Source: Mycobacterium heckeshornense (GTDB lineage: Bacteria > Actinomycetota > Actinomycetes > Mycobacteriales > Mycobacteriaceae). Taken from it: a stretch of 64,000 nt of DNA. Shown here in pieces: positions 37,310 through 46,706 of the stretch. Numbering within the stretch: the first letter of the stretch is position 1; each line of letters starts with the position of its first letter. A program made the translations under genes and the position numbers. Where the stretch lies: contig NZ_AP024237.1 of assembly GCF_016592155.1 (NCBI RefSeq), forward strand, positions 3,968,001 through 4,032,000, in the 5' to 3' direction. A model generated the notes under the pieces. It was not told where the DNA came from and did not search any database. It saw only the letters and a list, made by a program, of their open reading frames with translations.

Positions 37310-38414
37310 GGCGGCGTGCTCGCTCGCGCCACCGCCGCGTCAGCGACTGCAGCCTGCTCGGCGGGGTGGCCCGCTTGACCAGCCTGACCAATCCGTCGTT
37401 GATGATGTCCGGCTTCTCCAGTTGCACCAGGTGACCGGCCCCCTCGACGATAAGCAGTTCAGAGTCCGGCAGGGCGGCGGCCATCTCGCGCGAGTATTCG
37501 GCGGGCGTCAGCAGATCACGGTCGCCACAAGCGACCAGCGTCGGGATTCTCGCCACCGTCGGCAGCGCCGCGGTTTCGTCCAGCGTTTCCAAGGCGTGCA
37601 GGAATCCCACCAGCGTGGGGATTGGCGTGCCGTACATCATTTTCTGCGAGAACGCCACCACGCTCGGGCTTATCTTCTCGTCGCCGTAGGACGCGGCCAC
37701 CAGGATCGGCTTGATCAGCGACCGCGTCGCACGTCTGCCCCGATGCATCAGCTTTGGCGCCGACCGTGCGGTGAACCGGACCGCCTCCAGCGCCGGGTTT
37801 TTCAGGATCTCCCCCAACAATGACCTCGAAACCCCTTCGGCAGCAGACGATATCAACGCCGCACCGACAACGCGGTCGCCGTAGTGGTGGGGGTACTGGC
37901 GAGCATGCGACAACACCGTCATGCCCCCCATCGAATGACCGACCAGCACTACCGGCCCCTGCGGAACGAGCACCTGCAGCACCGTTTCCAGGTCCCTGCC
38001 GAGCTGGGTCACCGTGTAGGTGTCGGGCGGAGCTTCGCCGGAGCGGCCGTGGCCGCGCTGGTCGTAGAAGATCATCCGGACCTGCGGGCCCCACTCCTGG
38101 CTCAGCCGCATGCGCTGGAAATAGAAAGCGCCCATGCGCAAACAGAAGCCGTGAGCGAACACCACCGTCAGGGGCGCATCCGCCGGTCCCGCCTCCCGCA
38201 CCGCCAGCGGTACCCCGTCCGGGGTGGTCACCACGTAGCTCCGGTCGGTGTCCAGCGCCTCGAAATCCTGGTCGGCATAAGGGTCGTCGGCGTCGGCACG
38301 CCGGGTCATCGACCGCGCCACCGACACCGCCGCAATCGTCGTAACCGCCCCCAGTCCCGCCATTCCGGCCAACCAACGTGCCTTGCGCGCATGCCCTTCG
38401 TGGTCACCGCTCAA
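37302..38414 (-). CDS. Alpha/beta hydrolase with N-terminal anchor
   Basis: A 370-residue alpha/beta-fold hydrolase. Residues 14-35 are hydrophobic and could anchor it to the membrane. The oxyanion His is in [12 protein letters not shown], the nucleophile Ser in [10 protein letters not shown], the acid Asp in [10 protein letters not shown] and the catalytic His in [11 protein letters not shown]. The triad is intact. It overlaps alr by 11 bases upstream and tsaE by 8 bases downstream, so it belongs to the alr-tsa operon. Substrate unknown; probably an esterase or lipase. Confidence 0.88.
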   Translation of the reverse strand: MSGDHEGHARKARWLAGMAGLGAVTTIAAVSVARSMTRRADADDPYADQDFEALDTDRSYVVTTPDGVPLAVREAGPADAPLTVVFAHGFCLRMGAFYFQRMRLSQEWGPQVRMIFYDQRGHGRSGEAPPDTYTVTQLGRDLETVLQVLVPQGPVVLVGHSMGGMTVLSHARQYPHHYGDRVVGAALISSAAEGVSRSLLGEILKNPALEAVRFTARSAPKLMHRGRRATRSLIKPILVAASYGDEKISPSVVAFSQKMMYGTPIPTLVGFLHALETLDETAALPTVARIPTLVACGDRDLLTPAEYSREMAAALPDSELLIVEGAGHLVQLEKPDIINDGLVRLVKRATPPSRLQSLTRRWRERARRHG

Positions 38415-39573
38415 CGGTTTCGGCTCCGCGATAGGTCCTGGTGATGCGCCCTCGCGGGCTGGTCACCACCTCGTAGTGGATGGTCTCAAGCAGATCGGCC
38501 CACTCCTGCGCGGTGGGTTCACCGAGAGTACCCGGGCCGAACAGGATCGCCTCATCACCCTCGGTGACATCCGGCGCACCGGGCCCGAGGTCGACGACGA
38601 ACTGGTCCATGCAGATCCGGCCCACGCCGCGTCGTCGCTTGCCGTTGATCAACACCTCGAGACGCCCGCCCAGCATGCGGAACACGCCGTCGGCGTAACC
38701 GATGGGCAGCAACGCCAGGTTGGTGTCGCGGTCAGCGATCCAGGTGTGCCCGTAGGAAACCCCTTCGCCGGCACGAATCGAACGCACCAGCGCGACAGCG
38801 CATTTCACCGTCATCGCCGGTATCAGCCCCATGTCACCACGTTCGGGGATCGGACTTAGCCCGTAGATAGCGATGCCGGGCCGCACCATGTCGAAGGCAA
38901 AATCCGGCCGGGTCAAAGTCGCCGACGAATTGGCCAGGTGGGCTACCTCGAACCGCACACCGGCGCTTCGCGCCTGGGCCAACAGGTCGCAAAAGCGTTG
39001 GTACTGCAGTTCATTGGTGGGATGGTCAGGCTCGTCGGCGTAGACCAGATGCGACATGATGCCACGCAACCGGATCGCGCCGTCGGCGGCGGCCTGGCCC
39101 AGCGCGGTCAGCATGGCCGGGTACTGCGCCGCACCGACACCGTTTCGGTTCAAGCCGGTGTCGACTTTGACGGTTACCGTCGCCGTCGTACCGGTCCGGC
39201 GAACCGCGTCGAGCAGCTCGTCGAGCTGGCGCGCCGAGGACACCGCGATCTGCACGTCGGCGCCCAGCGCACGGGCAAAGTCGGTTCCGGGGCGGTGCAG
39301 CCACGCCAGCACGGGTGCGGTGATGCCGTCGGCCCGCAATTCGAGTGCCTCGTCGATGGTGGCCACGCCGAGTTCGGTCGCACCGGCCGCCAATGCGGTG
39401 CGAGCGACGCGGGTAGCCCCGTGCCCGTAACCGTCGGCCTTGACCACGGCCATCACCTGCGCGCCGGCGGCGCGTTCGCGCAGCACCGCCACGTTGTGGG
39501 CGATAGCGTCGAGGTCCACGACCGCCTCGGCGAGCAAGTCGGCGGACCTCGGGATCAACGGAGTCGGCTGCAT
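38404..39573 (-). CDS. alr: Alanine racemase
   Basis: A 389-residue fold-type III PLP enzyme making D-alanine for peptidoglycan. The PLP Lys lies in [12 protein letters not shown], the catalytic Tyr in GVSYGHTW, and the family segment [10 protein letters not shown] is present. ATG 39573 ([10 protein letters not shown]) is chosen by family length; an upstream in-frame stretch is unconserved and Arg-rich. It starts a run of overlapping genes ending with tsaD. It is the target of D-cycloserine. Confidence 0.96.
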   Translation of the reverse strand: MQPTPLIPRSADLLAEAVVDLDAIAHNVAVLRERAAGAQVMAVVKADGYGHGATRVARTALAAGATELGVATIDEALELRADGITAPVLAWLHRPGTDFARALGADVQIAVSSARQLDELLDAVRRTGTTATVTVKVDTGLNRNGVGAAQYPAMLTALGQAAADGAIRLRGIMSHLVYADEPDHPTNELQYQRFCDLLAQARSAGVRFEVAHLANSSATLTRPDFAFDMVRPGIAIYGLSPIPERGDMGLIPAMTVKCAVALVRSIRAGEGVSYGHTWIADRDTNLALLPIGYADGVFRMLGGRLEVLINGKRRRGVGRICMDQFVVDLGPGAPDVTEGDEAILFGPGTLGEPTAQEWADLLETIHYEVVTSPRGRITRTYRGAETVER

Positions 39574-39682
39574 CGCCCTCGATTGTCCCAGACTCCGCCC
39601 GCGTCGCCGCCGCGCCCGCCGACCGTGCACATTAGGCTCGACCCGGCGTGTCGCGGATGAAGCTGCGCGATCGGCATACCGG

Positions 39683-41065
39683 TCAGTGCGCGAAGTGCTG
39701 CTCCCCGAAGTGTCCACCGGGTTTGAGTTTGTCCAGCGTGGCCAGGGCGGTGACGGTGTCGTCGTGCAGGGCGCGCGCCAGGTCCGCGGACAGCCCTTCG
39801 CGGACCACGACTCGCAGCACCGAAACGTCGGTGGCGTTGTCCGGCATGGTGTAGGCCGGCACCTGCCAGCCGAAGGTCCGCAGCTCGTGGGACACGTCGA
39901 ACTCGGTGTAGCCGCGGTCGCCGGCCAGCCGAAACGCCAGCACCGGAATCGCCGACCCGTCGGAGATCAGCTCGAAATGCTCGCCGGCCGCCAGCTGATG
40001 GCCCAGCCAGCGCGCGGTCTGCGACAGCGACTGCATCACCTGGGTGTAGCCCTCGCGGCCCAGCCGCAGGAAGTTGTAGTACTGGCCGACGACCTGGTTG
40101 CCGGGCCGCGAGAAGTTCAGCGTAAAGGTCGGCATGTCGCCGCCGAGGTAGTTGACCCGGAACACCAGATCCTCGGGCAGGTGCTCGCGACCGCGCCACA
40201 CCACGAACCCGATGCCGGGATAGGTCAGCCCGTACTTGTGGCCGCTGACGTTGATCGACACCACCCGCGGCAACCGGAAATCCCACACCAGATCCGGGTG
40301 CAGGAACGGCACCACGAAGCCGCCGCTGGCCGCGTCGACGTGCACCGGGACGTCCACCCCGCCGGCGGCGGCCAGCCTGTCCAGCGCGGCGCAAATCTCG
40401 GCGACCGGCTCCAGCTCGCCGGTGTAGGTGGTGCCCAGGATCGCCACCACGCCGATGGTGTCCTCGTCGACGGCCTCGACCACCTGCTCGGGGGTGATGA
40501 CGTAGCGGCCCTTCTCCATCGGCAGGTAACGGGGCTCGACGTCGAAGTAGCGGCAGAACTTCTCCCAGACCACCTGCACGTTGGAGCCCATGACCAGGTT
40601 CGGCGTGCGCCGCTTCCACTCGCTGCCGGCCCGCTGGCGCCACCGCCACTTCAGCGCCAACCCGCCCAGCATCACCGCCTCGGACGACCCGATCGTGGAC
40701 ACCCCGGTCGCGCTGTGCGGGTCGTCGTCGCGCAGCCCCTCGGCGTGGAAAAGGTCGGCCACCATGCATACGCAGCGCTGCTCGATGGCCGCGGTCGCCG
40801 GGTATTCGTCCTTGTCGATCATGTTTTTGTCGAATGCCTCGGCCATCAGCGTCTCGGCCTCGGGATCCATCCAGGTGGTGACGAACGTGGCGAGGTTCAG
40901 CCGCGAGCTGCCGTCGAGCATCAGCTCGTCGTGAATGAACCGGTAGGCGGCCTCGGGGTCCATCGACTCGTCGGGTAGCCGCAGCGCCGGCACCGGCGCG
41001 GTGAACAACCGACCGGTGTAGGCGGGGGCGATCGCATGCGACGGAACGGATGGGTGGTGCGGCAC
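39683..41065 (-). CDS. gadB: Glutamate decarboxylase GadB
   Basis: A 460-residue PLP-dependent group II decarboxylase, identical in recalled length to Rv3432c. It converts glutamate to GABA while using a proton, linked to acid tolerance and the GABA shunt. The PLP Lys is in [13 protein letters not shown], and HVDAASGG binds the cofactor. GTG 41065 with AAAGGAT upstream matches the family start. It follows the nnr gene after 23 bases. Confidence 0.96.
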   Translation of the reverse strand: MPHHPSVPSHAIAPAYTGRLFTAPVPALRLPDESMDPEAAYRFIHDELMLDGSSRLNLATFVTTWMDPEAETLMAEAFDKNMIDKDEYPATAAIEQRCVCMVADLFHAEGLRDDDPHSATGVSTIGSSEAVMLGGLALKWRWRQRAGSEWKRRTPNLVMGSNVQVVWEKFCRYFDVEPRYLPMEKGRYVITPEQVVEAVDEDTIGVVAILGTTYTGELEPVAEICAALDRLAAAGGVDVPVHVDAASGGFVVPFLHPDLVWDFRLPRVVSINVSGHKYGLTYPGIGFVVWRGREHLPEDLVFRVNYLGGDMPTFTLNFSRPGNQVVGQYYNFLRLGREGYTQVMQSLSQTARWLGHQLAAGEHFELISDGSAIPVLAFRLAGDRGYTEFDVSHELRTFGWQVPAYTMPDNATDVSVLRVVVREGLSADLARALHDDTVTALATLDKLKPGGHFGEQHFAH

Positions 41066-41088
41066 GGCGGATCCTTTCGACAGGGCTG

Positions 41089-42510
41089 CTAGAGGGTGGC
41101 CAAGGCGGTCCGGATGTGACCGAGGATTCGCGACGCCGACGTCGGGGTGCCGGCAGGTCCGGGGTCGGCGGCCGAGAGGTTGGCCGCGCGGGCATGCACG
41201 AACGCCGCCGCCGCGGCGGCCTCGCCGGCGGGTAGCCCGGCCGCCAGCAACGCGCCGATCATCCCCGAGAGCACATCCCCGGAGCCGGCGGTGGCTGCCC
41301 ACGATTCGCCGGCCGGATTGAGGTAGACGGGACCGTCCGGTTCGGCGATGACCGTGACGTTGCCCTTGAGCAGCACCGTGGCGCCGAACGCCTGGGCCAG
41401 CTTGCGGGTTGCGCCGACGCGGTCGTCACCCGGTGGCGCCCCGGCGAGGCGCGCGAACTCCCGGGCATGCGGGGTCAGCACGGTCGGCGCCGTCCGCCTT
41501 GTGACCAGGTCCGGATGAGCCGCCAGCAAAGTCAGGCCGTCGCCGTCGACGATCACCGGCAGCCCGGTGTCCAGCGCGAACCACAGCGCCGCGGCGGCGG
41601 TGTCGTCGGTGCCCAACCCCGGCCCGACGACCCAGGACTGCACCCGCCCGGTTGCCGCGGGCGTGGGTGCGGCGACGACTTCCGGCCAGTGCGACAGCAC
41701 CTCGGCCAGCGCGCTGCCCGCGTAGCGGACCATGCCCGAGGTGGCCGCGACCGCGGCGCCGGTGCACAGCACGGCGGCACCGGGATAGGTCGATGAGCCC
41801 GCGATGATGCCGGTCACGCCCTGGGTGTATTTGTCGTCGTGCGGTCCGGGCGCCGGCCAGCGCGCCCTGACGTCTGCGGCCTCGAAGCCGAGCACGTCGG
41901 CGTCGGGCAGGTCGAGCCCGATGTCGACCAGCGCGACCCGCCCGCAGTCGGCGAGCGCATGCACGGGTTTGAGCCCGCCGAATGTCACGGTCAGCGCGGC
42001 GTGCACGGCCGGGCCGGTGACCGCGCCGGTGTGCGCGTCGATGCCGCTGGGGATATCCACGGCGACCACTGGGATTCCGGCGGCGTCCACCGCGGCGAAC
42101 ACCTCGGCGGCCGCCGGGCGCAGCGGGCCCGATCCGGCCAGGCCCACCACCCCGTCGATGACCAGATCCGTTGCCGTCGCGACCCGTTCGACGACACGGC
42201 CGCCCGCCTTGGTGAACGCCCCAAGCGCCTTGCGGTGCGTGCGCTCGGGATTGAGCAGCACCGCGTCGGCGGCGGCGCCACGGCGGCGCAGGAAGGTCGC
42301 CGCCCACAGCGCGTCGCCGCCGTTGTCGCCCGAGCCGACGACCGCGCACACCCGACGACCGGCGACCCCGCCGGTGCGGTCGGTCAGCTCCCGGACGATC
42401 GCGGTGGCCAGCCCGAACGCCGCACGCCGCATCAGCGCGCCCTCCGGCAGACGGGCCAGCAGCGGCGCCTCGGCCTCGCGGATGGTGTCGACGGAGTAGT
42501 ACTGGCGCAT
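41089..42510 (-). CDS. nnr: Bifunctional NAD(P)HX epimerase/dehydratase
   Basis: A 473-residue repair enzyme, the recalled length of Rv3433c. The N-terminal YjeF domain (NAD(P)HX epimerase) carries GSGDNGGDALWAATFL. The C-terminal carbohydrate-kinase-like dehydratase domain carries TPHAREFARL and TAGSGDVLSGMIGALL. It restores damaged hydrated NAD(P)H. ATG 42510 (MRQYYSVDTIREAE) is the family start. It is divergent from the monooxygenase gene. Confidence 0.94.
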   Translation of the reverse strand: MRQYYSVDTIREAEAPLLARLPEGALMRRAAFGLATAIVRELTDRTGGVAGRRVCAVVGSGDNGGDALWAATFLRRRGAAADAVLLNPERTHRKALGAFTKAGGRVVERVATATDLVIDGVVGLAGSGPLRPAAAEVFAAVDAAGIPVVAVDIPSGIDAHTGAVTGPAVHAALTVTFGGLKPVHALADCGRVALVDIGLDLPDADVLGFEAADVRARWPAPGPHDDKYTQGVTGIIAGSSTYPGAAVLCTGAAVAATSGMVRYAGSALAEVLSHWPEVVAAPTPAATGRVQSWVVGPGLGTDDTAAAALWFALDTGLPVIVDGDGLTLLAAHPDLVTRRTAPTVLTPHAREFARLAGAPPGDDRVGATRKLAQAFGATVLLKGNVTVIAEPDGPVYLNPAGESWAATAGSGDVLSGMIGALLAAGLPAGEAAAAAAFVHARAANLSAADPGPAGTPTSASRILGHIRTALATL

Positions 42511-42685
42511 CAGAGCCAGGATTGCATGCCGTGCCGTGCAGCGCGTGAACCTTGCCGCGACCAGTGATCTCGATGGTCGTGCCGCTGCCCGGCGGGTGCG
42601 AATCCTCCTGCTCCGCTGTGCGCCGAGGTAGGGCGACGCCGGCATGGCCCTTGATCGGCCTCGACGCCGCGCGTATCGTATCGGA

Positions 42686-42714
42686 CTATTACGAAACGAC
42701 GAGTAGCGTAATAG
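42686..42714. promoter_or_regulatory. Inverted-repeat operator upstream of the monooxygenase gene
   Basis: CTATTACG (42686-42693) and CGTAATAG (42707-42714) form a perfect 8-bp inverted repeat with 13-base spacer. It ends 18 bases before the ATG, just upstream of the ribosome-binding site GGAAGGA. It looks like a repressor site for the monooxygenase-SDR operon. No regulator gene is adjacent. Confidence 0.6.
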
Positions 42715-42732
42715 GCGGAAGGATCGGGCTTG

Positions 42733-44667
42733 ATGCGCAGCCGCTACGCCGGCAAACCCTTCACCACGCCCACCGCACAGATCGCCGCCGCGCTCGAGCA
42801 GGTCAGCATCCCGACCCTGTTGCTCTCGCTGGTCCATATCAGCGGCGACCCGCGTTTCATCCGCGACTTCAAGCCCGCGGGCATATTCCTCAACGAGGTG
42901 CAGGGTTTTATGTCCGAGGAGGACAAGGCCCGAGCCCGCGCGGCCGCGCTGCCGGTGATCACCGACTATCGCGACCGCGGCTGCCCCGAACCGGCGGCGC
43001 TGCCGCGCGCGCTGATCAAGGAAATGATGGACTGGGCCGCCTGCGAGACGGTGCCCGACGACTACCTCCCGTTGTTGTTCGAGGAGCTGGACTTCGAGGG
43101 CGTCGATCCGCGTCGCCCGGCGCCGCTGCAGCCCGAGCGGGCGGCACAGATTCCGGTGATCGTCGTCGGCTGCGGCGAGTCGGGTATCCTGGCCGGAATC
43201 CGGCTGAAACAGGCCCACATTCCGTTCACCATCCTGGAGAAGAATGCTGGGCCGGGTGGAACCTGGTGGGAGAACAGCTATCCCGGCGCCCGCGTCGACG
43301 TCGCCAACCACTTCTACTGCTACAGCTTTGAGCCCAGCAACGACTGGAAGCACTTCTTTGCAGAACAGCCCGAATTACAAGCCTATTTCACCATGGTGAT
43401 GGACAAATACCGGCTCGGGGAACATGTACGGTGGCAAACCGAGGTGCTCGCGGCCGAGTGGGACGACGACGACTGCATGTGGACGGTCACCGCACGATCG
43501 CACGACGGCACGATCACCGGCATGCGGGCCCGCGCCGTGATCACCGCGGTCGGCCAGCTGAATCGGCCTTACATACCGGACTTCGACGGCGCGGACAGCT
43601 TCGGCGGGCCGTCGTTTCACTCAGCGGCATGGGATCACTCGGTCGACCTGGCCGGCAAGCGGGTCGCACTGATCGGCGCTGGTGCCAGCGGTTTTCAGAT
43701 CGCCCCGGCGATTGCTGACGGCGTCGAGCATCTGACGGTCTTTCAGCGCAGTGCGCAGTGGATGTTCCCTAATCCCATGTATCACGAGTCCGTGGGTGAC
43801 GGTGTGCGCTGGGCGATGGATCATCTTCCGTTCTATGGCCGCTGGTACCGGTTCTTGGTGATGTGGCCCGGCGCCGACAAGGGGCTCGACGCGGCACGGG
43901 TCGACCCGAACTACCCCAATCAGGACTACGCGGTCAGCGAGATCAACGCCGCCGCCCGGCTGATGTTTACCGATTGGATCACCAATCAGGTGGGCGGAGA
44001 CCAGGACCTATTGGCCAAGGTACTGCCGGACTACCCGGCCACCGGCAAACGCACCCTGCAGGACAACGGAAGCTGGCTGCAGACGCTGCGCCGGGACAAC
44101 GTCGAACTGGTGCGAACTCCGATACAGCGGATCACCCCGAGCGGTGTCGTCACCAGCGACGGCGTCAACCACGACGTCGACGTGCTCATCTACGCCACCG
44201 GGTTTCGACACACCGAAGTGCTGTGGCCGCTGAAGATCATCGGCCGCAACGGAACTGACTTGCGCAACCTCTGGGGGCAGCGGCCCTACGCCTACCTCGG
44301 GATCACCGTTCCCGGGTTCCCCAACTTCTTCCTCATCTACGGACCTGGTGCCCATCTGGCCCATGGTGGCAGTCTGATCTTCAACTCCGAGCTGCAGATG
44401 CGCTACATCAATAGCTGTCTGGCGAAGCTGGTCCGAGACGGTCTTCGTTCCCTCGAGCCGACGCCCGGGGCCGCCGCCGAGTGGCATCGACGGACACAAG
44501 CCGAGATCAAGAAGATGGTGTGGTCGCATCCGTTGGTCAAGCACTCGTACTTCAAGAATCCCGACGGTGAAATCCATACGGTAAGTCCATGGCGGCTCAA
44601 TGAATACTGGGCCGCGGTGCGCGAGCCCGACTGGTCGCAGTTCATCGTGCGCAAGGCAGCGCGGTGA
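42733..44667 (+). CDS. Flavin-dependent Baeyer-Villiger-type monooxygenase
   Basis: A 644-residue class B flavoprotein monooxygenase. Residues 1 to about 135 are an N-terminal helical extension like that of 4-hydroxyacetophenone monooxygenases. The FAD motif VVGCGESGILAG, the fingerprint FGGPSFHSAAWD (FxGxxxHxxxWD) and the NADPH motif LIGAGASGFQ follow in order. It would insert oxygen next to a ketone, or oxidise N or S. It overlaps the next SDR gene by 4 bases, suggesting alcohol-to-ketone oxidation followed by ester formation (inference). Confidence 0.9.
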   Translation: MRSRYAGKPFTTPTAQIAAALEQVSIPTLLLSLVHISGDPRFIRDFKPAGIFLNEVQGFMSEEDKARARAAALPVITDYRDRGCPEPAALPRALIKEMMDWAACETVPDDYLPLLFEELDFEGVDPRRPAPLQPERAAQIPVIVVGCGESGILAGIRLKQAHIPFTILEKNAGPGGTWWENSYPGARVDVANHFYCYSFEPSNDWKHFFAEQPELQAYFTMVMDKYRLGEHVRWQTEVLAAEWDDDDCMWTVTARSHDGTITGMRARAVITAVGQLNRPYIPDFDGADSFGGPSFHSAAWDHSVDLAGKRVALIGAGASGFQIAPAIADGVEHLTVFQRSAQWMFPNPMYHESVGDGVRWAMDHLPFYGRWYRFLVMWPGADKGLDAARVDPNYPNQDYAVSEINAAARLMFTDWITNQVGGDQDLLAKVLPDYPATGKRTLQDNGSWLQTLRRDNVELVRTPIQRITPSGVVTSDGVNHDVDVLIYATGFRHTEVLWPLKIIGRNGTDLRNLWGQRPYAYLGITVPGFPNFFLIYGPGAHLAHGGSLIFNSELQMRYINSCLAKLVRDGLRSLEPTPGAAAEWHRRTQAEIKKMVWSHPLVKHSYFKNPDGEIHTVSPWRLNEYWAAVREPDWSQFIVRKAAR

Positions 44668-45401
44668 GCGGGGTCGTCGTCACCGGAGCGGCATCCGGAA
44701 TCGGCCGGGCGTGCGCGCAGGCGTTGGTGGCCGAGGGCCGACGGGTTGCGTTGTGGGACATCGCCCCGGCCGTGCAGCAGGTGGCCGGCGACATGGGCAT
44801 GCCGGGCTCGGTCGTCGACGTCTGCGACGACACCGCGCTGGCCGATGCCGTCGCCGCCGCCGATTCCGCGCTCGACGGTCTCGACGGGCTGGTCCATGCC
44901 GCCGGACGGGTGCTCGCCGAGCCGGTCGGCGCCTATACCGGCCGGTCGTGGGACGCCATCGTCGACGTCAACCTGCGTGCCCAGGCCATACTGGTGCAGC
45001 TGATGCTGCCGCATCTGGAAAAGTCCGCACGCGAAGGCCGTTCGCCGGCGGTGGTGGGAATATCGAGCATCGAGGGACTGACCGCCAATCCGTTCATTCC
45101 GGCTTATTGCGCGTCGAAGGCCGGACTGCTCGGGTTGACCCGGTCGATGGCCGCGCAACTGGGCCCCGCCGGGATCCGGGTCAATGCCGTGTGCCCCGGG
45201 TTCATCGACACCCCGATGCTGCAGACAGCGCTCGACATCGAGGAGGTCCGAGCGGGTTTCGTGCAGGCTTCGCCGCTGGGCCGCATCGGCCAACCGGCGG
45301 AGGTCGCACAGGCGGTGGCGTTTTTGATGTCCGACCGGGCATCGTTCATCACCGGCACATATCTGGTGGTCGACGGCGGCGTCACCTGCCGGCATCCCTG
45401 A
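44664..45401 (+). CDS. Short-chain dehydrogenase coupled to the monooxygenase
   Basis: A 245-residue classical SDR with TGAASGIG, HAAGRV in place of NNAG, catalytic Ser in GISSIEG and YCASK. The C-terminus VVDGGVTC is typical of beta-ketoacyl-reductase-like members. GTG 44664 overlaps the monooxygenase stop (GTGA). The 3' end overlaps the convergent membrane protein gene by 20 bases. Confidence 0.9.
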   Translation: MSGVVVTGAASGIGRACAQALVAEGRRVALWDIAPAVQQVAGDMGMPGSVVDVCDDTALADAVAAADSALDGLDGLVHAAGRVLAEPVGAYTGRSWDAIVDVNLRAQAILVQLMLPHLEKSAREGRSPAVVGISSIEGLTANPFIPAYCASKAGLLGLTRSMAAQLGPAGIRVNAVCPGFIDTPMLQTALDIEEVRAGFVQASPLGRIGQPAEVAQAVAFLMSDRASFITGTYLVVDGGVTCRHP

Positions 45402-46014
45402 GCTGCGCCGCCCGCGCCATCGGGTAGAAGCAGAGCCCGATACAGATCGCCGCGAAATGTCCGATCGCGGTGAAGTTTACGTGGACGATCAGCGGCACGG
45501 TGAAGACAACCACCAGTATTGCCAGATAGCACCATCGCCAGGGCTGGGCAATGTGATAGGCAAGCACCGCCATTATCCCGACCATGAAGTAGCTGACCCC
45601 GATATCGCGGGCGTGCACCATCTTTTCCGGCTCCAGGTGGAGCTGGATCGCCAGATACAGCAGGCCCTCGCTGAGGTACGTAGCACCGACGTGTGCCGTC
45701 AATCCGACGGTGAGCCAGCGCAATTGGCCGAGCCAGCGCTCGGCCGGCGCTAGGAAAAGTGTGAACAACACCAAATACGGCGTCCAGTAGCGGCCGTCGA
45801 TCCACAGCAGGCTGGTAAACAGCACTTCCAGCGGGTCTCTGGCCAAGTGATAGAGATTGGTCGAGCCGTGGACCAGCAGGCTGTGCAGCTGGCGCCTGCT
45901 CAGTTGGTGCTGGATGACCGTGGTGACAAGCAACACGGTCAGCCACAGATATGTCAACGGCGCGCCGGCGACGTATCGCCATACCGCCGTCGGCCAGGCC
46001 TTCGGTGGTGACAT
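45382..46014 (-). CDS. Rhomboid-like membrane protein
   Basis: About 210 residues with six membrane segments. It resembles actinobacterial rhomboid-like proteins. A Ser lies in RDIGVSYFMVG, in the place of the GxSG nucleophile but without the final Gly. A His lies in AIGHFAAICIGL in the last segment. Whether it is a protease is therefore doubtful. ATG 46014 (MSPPKAWPT) or GTG 46023 are plausible starts; upstream in-frame codons give an unconserved Cys/Arg-rich leader. It is convergent with the SDR gene. Confidence 0.7.
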   Translation of the reverse strand: MSPPKAWPTAVWRYVAGAPLTYLWLTVLLVTTVIQHQLSRRQLHSLLVHGSTNLYHLARDPLEVLFTSLLWIDGRYWTPYLVLFTLFLAPAERWLGQLRWLTVGLTAHVGATYLSEGLLYLAIQLHLEPEKMVHARDIGVSYFMVGIMAVLAYHIAQPWRWCYLAILVVVFTVPLIVHVNFTAIGHFAAICIGLCFYPMARAAQLRDAGR

Positions 46015-46286
46015 CGTGTCCACGATCGCATGGCCGCCGGCGGACAGGCGGGCAACACACAGAGAACTGATGTGCCGCGCCCCTATCCCCAGACGCCCTC
46101 CGAGGCGCATACGGCAGCAAACATTGTTGTTGGGGATTTGTGGTTCGCGAATTTCGCCCCGCAAATGGGTGGCTCGCATCTATGCTACATGTGCTGAATA
46201 ACAAAGTGCCTGCAACATCGGAGCCGGTCATCAGGGGCTCTATTGGCTTTAGACGGTGGGGTGAGGTTGCTTTGGTTACCGGCGTC

Positions 46287-46706
46287 ATGAAGCGAATATG
46301 GGTGCCGCTGATCGTCGTGGTCATCGTCGCTGTCGCGGCATTCTGCGTGTATCGGCTCCGGGGGATTTTCGGCGTCCCCGACTCCGTGCCCGACATCAGC
46401 GTCATTGCCGACGACATCAAGCCGTTTAACCCCAAGCACGTGACCTATGAAGTCTTCGGGCCCGCGGGGACGATAGCGAAAATCAACTATTTGGATGTCA
46501 CCGGGCAGCCGCAACGCGTCGACGGCGCCGCGCTCCCCTGGTCGCTGTTCGCGACGACGACACAGCCCGCAGTAACCGTCAACGTCGTGGCGCAAGGTGA
46601 CACCGACGAGATCGGCTGCCGGATCACCGTGAACGGTGTCGTCAAGGACGAGAGGTCCGCAACCGGCGTGAACGCTCAGACGTTCTGCCTGGTGAAAGCG
46701 GCATGA
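46287..46706 (+). CDS. MmpS-family membrane protein
   Basis: A 139-residue small membrane protein. One N-terminal membrane segment (about residues 4-24) is followed by an outer beta domain with [19 protein letters not shown] and paired Cys in [10 protein letters not shown] and AQTFCLV, as in MmpS proteins. MmpS acts as accessory to MmpL lipid or siderophore export. It overlaps the mmpL start by 4 bases. Confidence 0.92.
   Translation: MKRIWVPLIVVVIVAVAAFCVYRLRGIFGVPDSVPDISVIADDIKPFNPKHVTYEVFGPAGTIAKINYLDVTGQPQRVDGAALPWSLFATTTQPAVTVNVVAQGDTDEIGCRITVNGVVKDERSATGVNAQTFCLVKAA

Noticed and set aside
39555..41195. 546-codon frame overlapping gadB on the same strand
   Set aside because: Out-of-frame reading of gadB; the gadB frame itself matches the family over its full length.
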